The notes below the pieces were generated by a model that worked only from the letters and a program-made list of their open reading frames with translations, was not told the origin of the DNA and did no database searches. 64,000 nt of DNA, from positions 108,587 to 172,586 of the forward strand of contig NZ_JACJHY010000011.1 of assembly GCF_014138625.1 (NCBI RefSeq), given 5' to 3'. The stretch is from Aminobacter ciceronei (lineage in GTDB: Bacteria; Pseudomonadota; Alphaproteobacteria; Rhizobiales; Rhizobiaceae). Position numbers and translations under genes: made by a program. Shown here in pieces: positions 62,392 to 64,000 of this stretch. Numbering within the stretch: position 1 is the first letter of the stretch; each line of letters starts with the position of its first letter.

Positions 62392-63630
62392 ATGGTGACG
62401 AACGCATATTACGATGCCGGGGAAACCCAGGATCCAGCGGCCCGCGAGGCGGCACTTTTTGCCCAGCTGCGTTCGCTTATCGACGCCGCGCTGTCCGCGA
62501 CGCCGGCCCTGCGCCGGCAGCTCGAGGGGATTGCGCCTGATAGCCTCATCGACCGCACTGCCCTGCAGCAAGTGCCGGTCATCCGCAAAAGCGAGCTGCT
62601 TGCCTTGCAGACCGAGAACCCGCCTTTCGCCGGCCTCACGCCCACCAGGCCCGGCGCACTCAAGCGCCTGCTCGTTTCCCCCGGACCGATCTTCGATCCG
62701 GAGGGACGCAGCGACGACTGGTGGGGCTCAGCCCGCGCCCTGTTCGCCTCGGGCATGCGTGGAGAAGACGTCGTCCACAACGCCTTCAGCTACCACCTGA
62801 CCCCAGGCGGACACATGATGGAAGCCGGCGCACACGCGCTCGGCTGCGCAGTGATCCCCGCTGGTGTCGGCAACACCGAACAACAGGTCGAGGCGATCAC
62901 AGTGCTGAAGCCCACCGGCTACATCGGCACGCCGGATTTTCTCAAGATCCTGCTCGACCGCATGGCGGCATCAGGAGCTGCCAGCCCGTTCCGGCACGCG
63001 CTGGTTTCGGGCGCAGCGTTTCCGGCCACGCTGCAGCAGGAGATCGTCAACGCCGGCATCGACGCCTACCAGGCCTACGCCACCGCCGAACTCGGCGTCG
63101 CCGCCTATGAAACGGCGGCGCGCTCGGGCCTTGTCGTCAACGAAGGCCTGATCGTCGAGATCGTGCGCCCGGGCACCAACGAGACTGTCCCAGATGGCGA
63201 CGTCGGCGAAGTCGTCGTGACACGGCTCAGCCCGGAATACCCGCTGCTGCGTTTCGGCACAGGCGACCTGTCGCGTGTCCTGCCCGGCCCGAGCGCCTGC
63301 GGCCGCACCAACATGCGGCTCGCCGGCTGGATGGGTCGCGCCGACCAGCGCACCAAGATCAAGGGCATGTTCGTCGACCCGGCCCAGATCGCCGCCATAG
63401 GAAGAAAATTCCCCGCCCTTGGCCGGCTTCGCCTCGTCGTCAGTCGCCAGGCCGAACAGGACGTCATGCTGCTGAAGGCCGAAGCCGGTTCAGCCAACGG
63501 CGGGCTGCAAGCAGAACTCGAGGCGGCTTTGCAGGCAGCGACCAAGATGCGCGGCGGCGTCGAAATCGTCGCCCCCGGCACCTTGCCCAATGACGGCAAG
63601 GTCATCGCCGACGAGCGGCCGATCGAATAA
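62392..63630 (+). CDS. PaaK-like AMP-binding family protein lacking the canonical P-loop
   Basis: Phenylacetate-CoA ligase-related protein of 412 aa. PaaK-like landmarks are VVHNAFSYHLTPGGHMMEAG, CAVIPAGVGNTEQQV, GTPDFLKILLD and GRADQRTKIKGMFVDP. The Ser/Thr/Gly-rich adenylation loop, SSGTTGKPT-like in PaaK, is replaced by SPGPIFDPEGR, so ATP-dependent activation may be lost or altered. It is last in the LIV/acyl-CoA synthetase operon. It may bind a CoA or acyl-AMP intermediate, or be an unusual ligase. Confidence 0.75.
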   Translation: MVTNAYYDAGETQDPAAREAALFAQLRSLIDAALSATPALRRQLEGIAPDSLIDRTALQQVPVIRKSELLALQTENPPFAGLTPTRPGALKRLLVSPGPIFDPEGRSDDWWGSARALFASGMRGEDVVHNAFSYHLTPGGHMMEAGAHALGCAVIPAGVGNTEQQVEAITVLKPTGYIGTPDFLKILLDRMAASGAASPFRHALVSGAAFPATLQQEIVNAGIDAYQAYATAELGVAAYETAARSGLVVNEGLIVEIVRPGTNETVPDGDVGEVVVTRLSPEYPLLRFGTGDLSRVLPGPSACGRTNMRLAGWMGRADQRTKIKGMFVDPAQIAAIGRKFPALGRLRLVVSRQAEQDVMLLKAEAGSANGGLQAELEAALQAATKMRGGVEIVAPGTLPNDGKVIADERPIE

Positions 63631-63669
63631 TCCAAGGCAGAAGCTCGCCAGCAAGCACCGTCTGTAGAA

Positions 63670-63700
63670 AGAAGCCCGGGCGTTGCCGGGCTTTTTGTTT
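63670..63700 (+). terminator. Terminator of the LIV/acyl-CoA ligase operon
   Basis: AAGCCCGG (63672-63679) pairs with CCGGGCTT (63686-63693) around a 6-nt loop and is followed by TTTGTTT. It lies 42 bp past the PaaK-like stop and 38 bp before the convergent pntB stop, so it may act from both sides. Confidence 0.85.
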
Positions 63701-63730
63701 GTCGGGGGGTGGATGGGCTGATGTGTTGTC

Positions 63731-64000
63731 TCAGTGATCCATGGCCTTGACGATTTCTTCGGTCATCTTCTTGGCGTCGCCGAGCAGCATCATGGTGCCG
63801 TCCTTGTAGAACAGCGTGTTGTCGATGCCGGCATAGCCGGAGCCGAGGCTGCGCTTGACGAACAGGCAGGTGCGGGCCTTGTCGACGTCGAGGATCGGCA
63901 TGCCGTAGATCGGCGAGTTCTTGTCGTCACGTGCCGACGGGTTGGTGACGTCGTTGGCGCCGATGACATAAGCGACGTCGGCCTGCGAGAACTCCGAGTT
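63731..64000 (-). CDS. pntB: NAD(P) transhydrogenase beta subunit, C-terminal part
   Basis: The last 89 residues of PntB; the gene runs off the right edge of the window. Recognisable NADP(H)-binding domain III segments are [38 protein letters not shown] and [20 protein letters not shown], ending in [14 protein letters not shown]. The subunit is part of the inner-membrane proton-pumping enzyme that makes NADPH from NADH. It is unrelated to the neighbouring catabolic operon and marks the return to housekeeping genes. Confidence 0.93.
   Translation of the reverse strand, partial: NSEFSQADVAYVIGANDVTNPSARDDKNSPIYGMPILDVDKARTCLFVKRSLGSGYAGIDNTLFYKDGTMMLLGDAKKMTEEIVKAMDH

Overview
This window is high-GC DNA (roughly 62-65% by eye) from an alphaproteobacterium, most likely a Rhizobiales member of the Mesorhizobium/Aminobacter type. 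The support is a rhizobial-style porin with the N-terminus MNIKSILLGSAAALLAVSGA, the density of ABC importers, an IS481-family remnant of a kind common in rhizobia, and the end of a pntB-like gene. It reads as a chromosomal catabolic region: about a quarter of the genes are ABC-importer parts and most of the rest degrade aromatic or proline-related compounds. No rRNA, tRNA, CRISPR or phage genes were seen.

Layout. 0.1-3.2 kb: polar amino-acid/ectoine-type importer (ehuBCDA-like). 3.2-3.7 kb: decayed IS481-family element inserted in a CTAG target between two convergent genes. 3.7-8.3 kb: binding protein, histidine kinase and sigma-54 response regulator on the minus strand, organised like Salmonella pgtCBA. 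8.4-18.5 kb: FadR-type regulator, proline-racemase-superfamily enzyme, XRE-cupin regulator, Dpp/Opp-type importer and an M24 Xaa-Pro aminopeptidase, probably for proline- or hydroxyproline-containing peptides. 18.7-21.1 kb: LysR/VOC divergent pair and a DUF6929-like protein. 21.2-27.2 kb: homoprotocatechuate meta-cleavage cluster (hpaR, then hpaF-E-D-G-H-I) without hpaBC.

27.3-34.6 kb (minus): GntR regulator, Tat-exported binding protein, two permeases, a fused double ATPase and an aldehyde dehydrogenase. 34.8-45.2 kb (plus): a tightly packed eleven-gene operon with an aldehyde dehydrogenase, an amidohydrolase-fold protein, a small unknown protein, a Rieske ferredoxin, a flavin monooxygenase, a LigJ-like hydratase, a LigB-superfamily extradiol dioxygenase, three consecutive RraA/CHA-aldolase-family genes and a PobA-like hydroxylase. 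This is the least familiar part of the window. The overlapping amidohydrolase/small protein/Rieske genes look like a multicomponent oxygenase rather than a hydrolase.

45.3-51.5 kb: aromatic/aspartate-type aminotransferase, ThDP-dependent decarboxylase-like enzyme, a VanB-type reductase with its Rieske oxygenase, and an IclR regulator. 51.7-54.9 kb: porin, a solitary MbcA/ParS/Xre-like (DUF2384) protein, a non-coding block and a Crp/Fnr regulator. 55.1-63.6 kb: a LIV-type importer bracketed by an acyl-CoA synthetase and a PaaK-like protein that lacks the canonical adenylation P-loop. The window ends in the 3' end of pntB on the minus strand.

Themes: three importer operons carry a strong hairpin directly after the binding-protein gene, several divergent promoters contain clear palindromic operator candidates, and regulators sit next to the catabolic operons they probably control. 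All functions are inferred from sequence reading alone.
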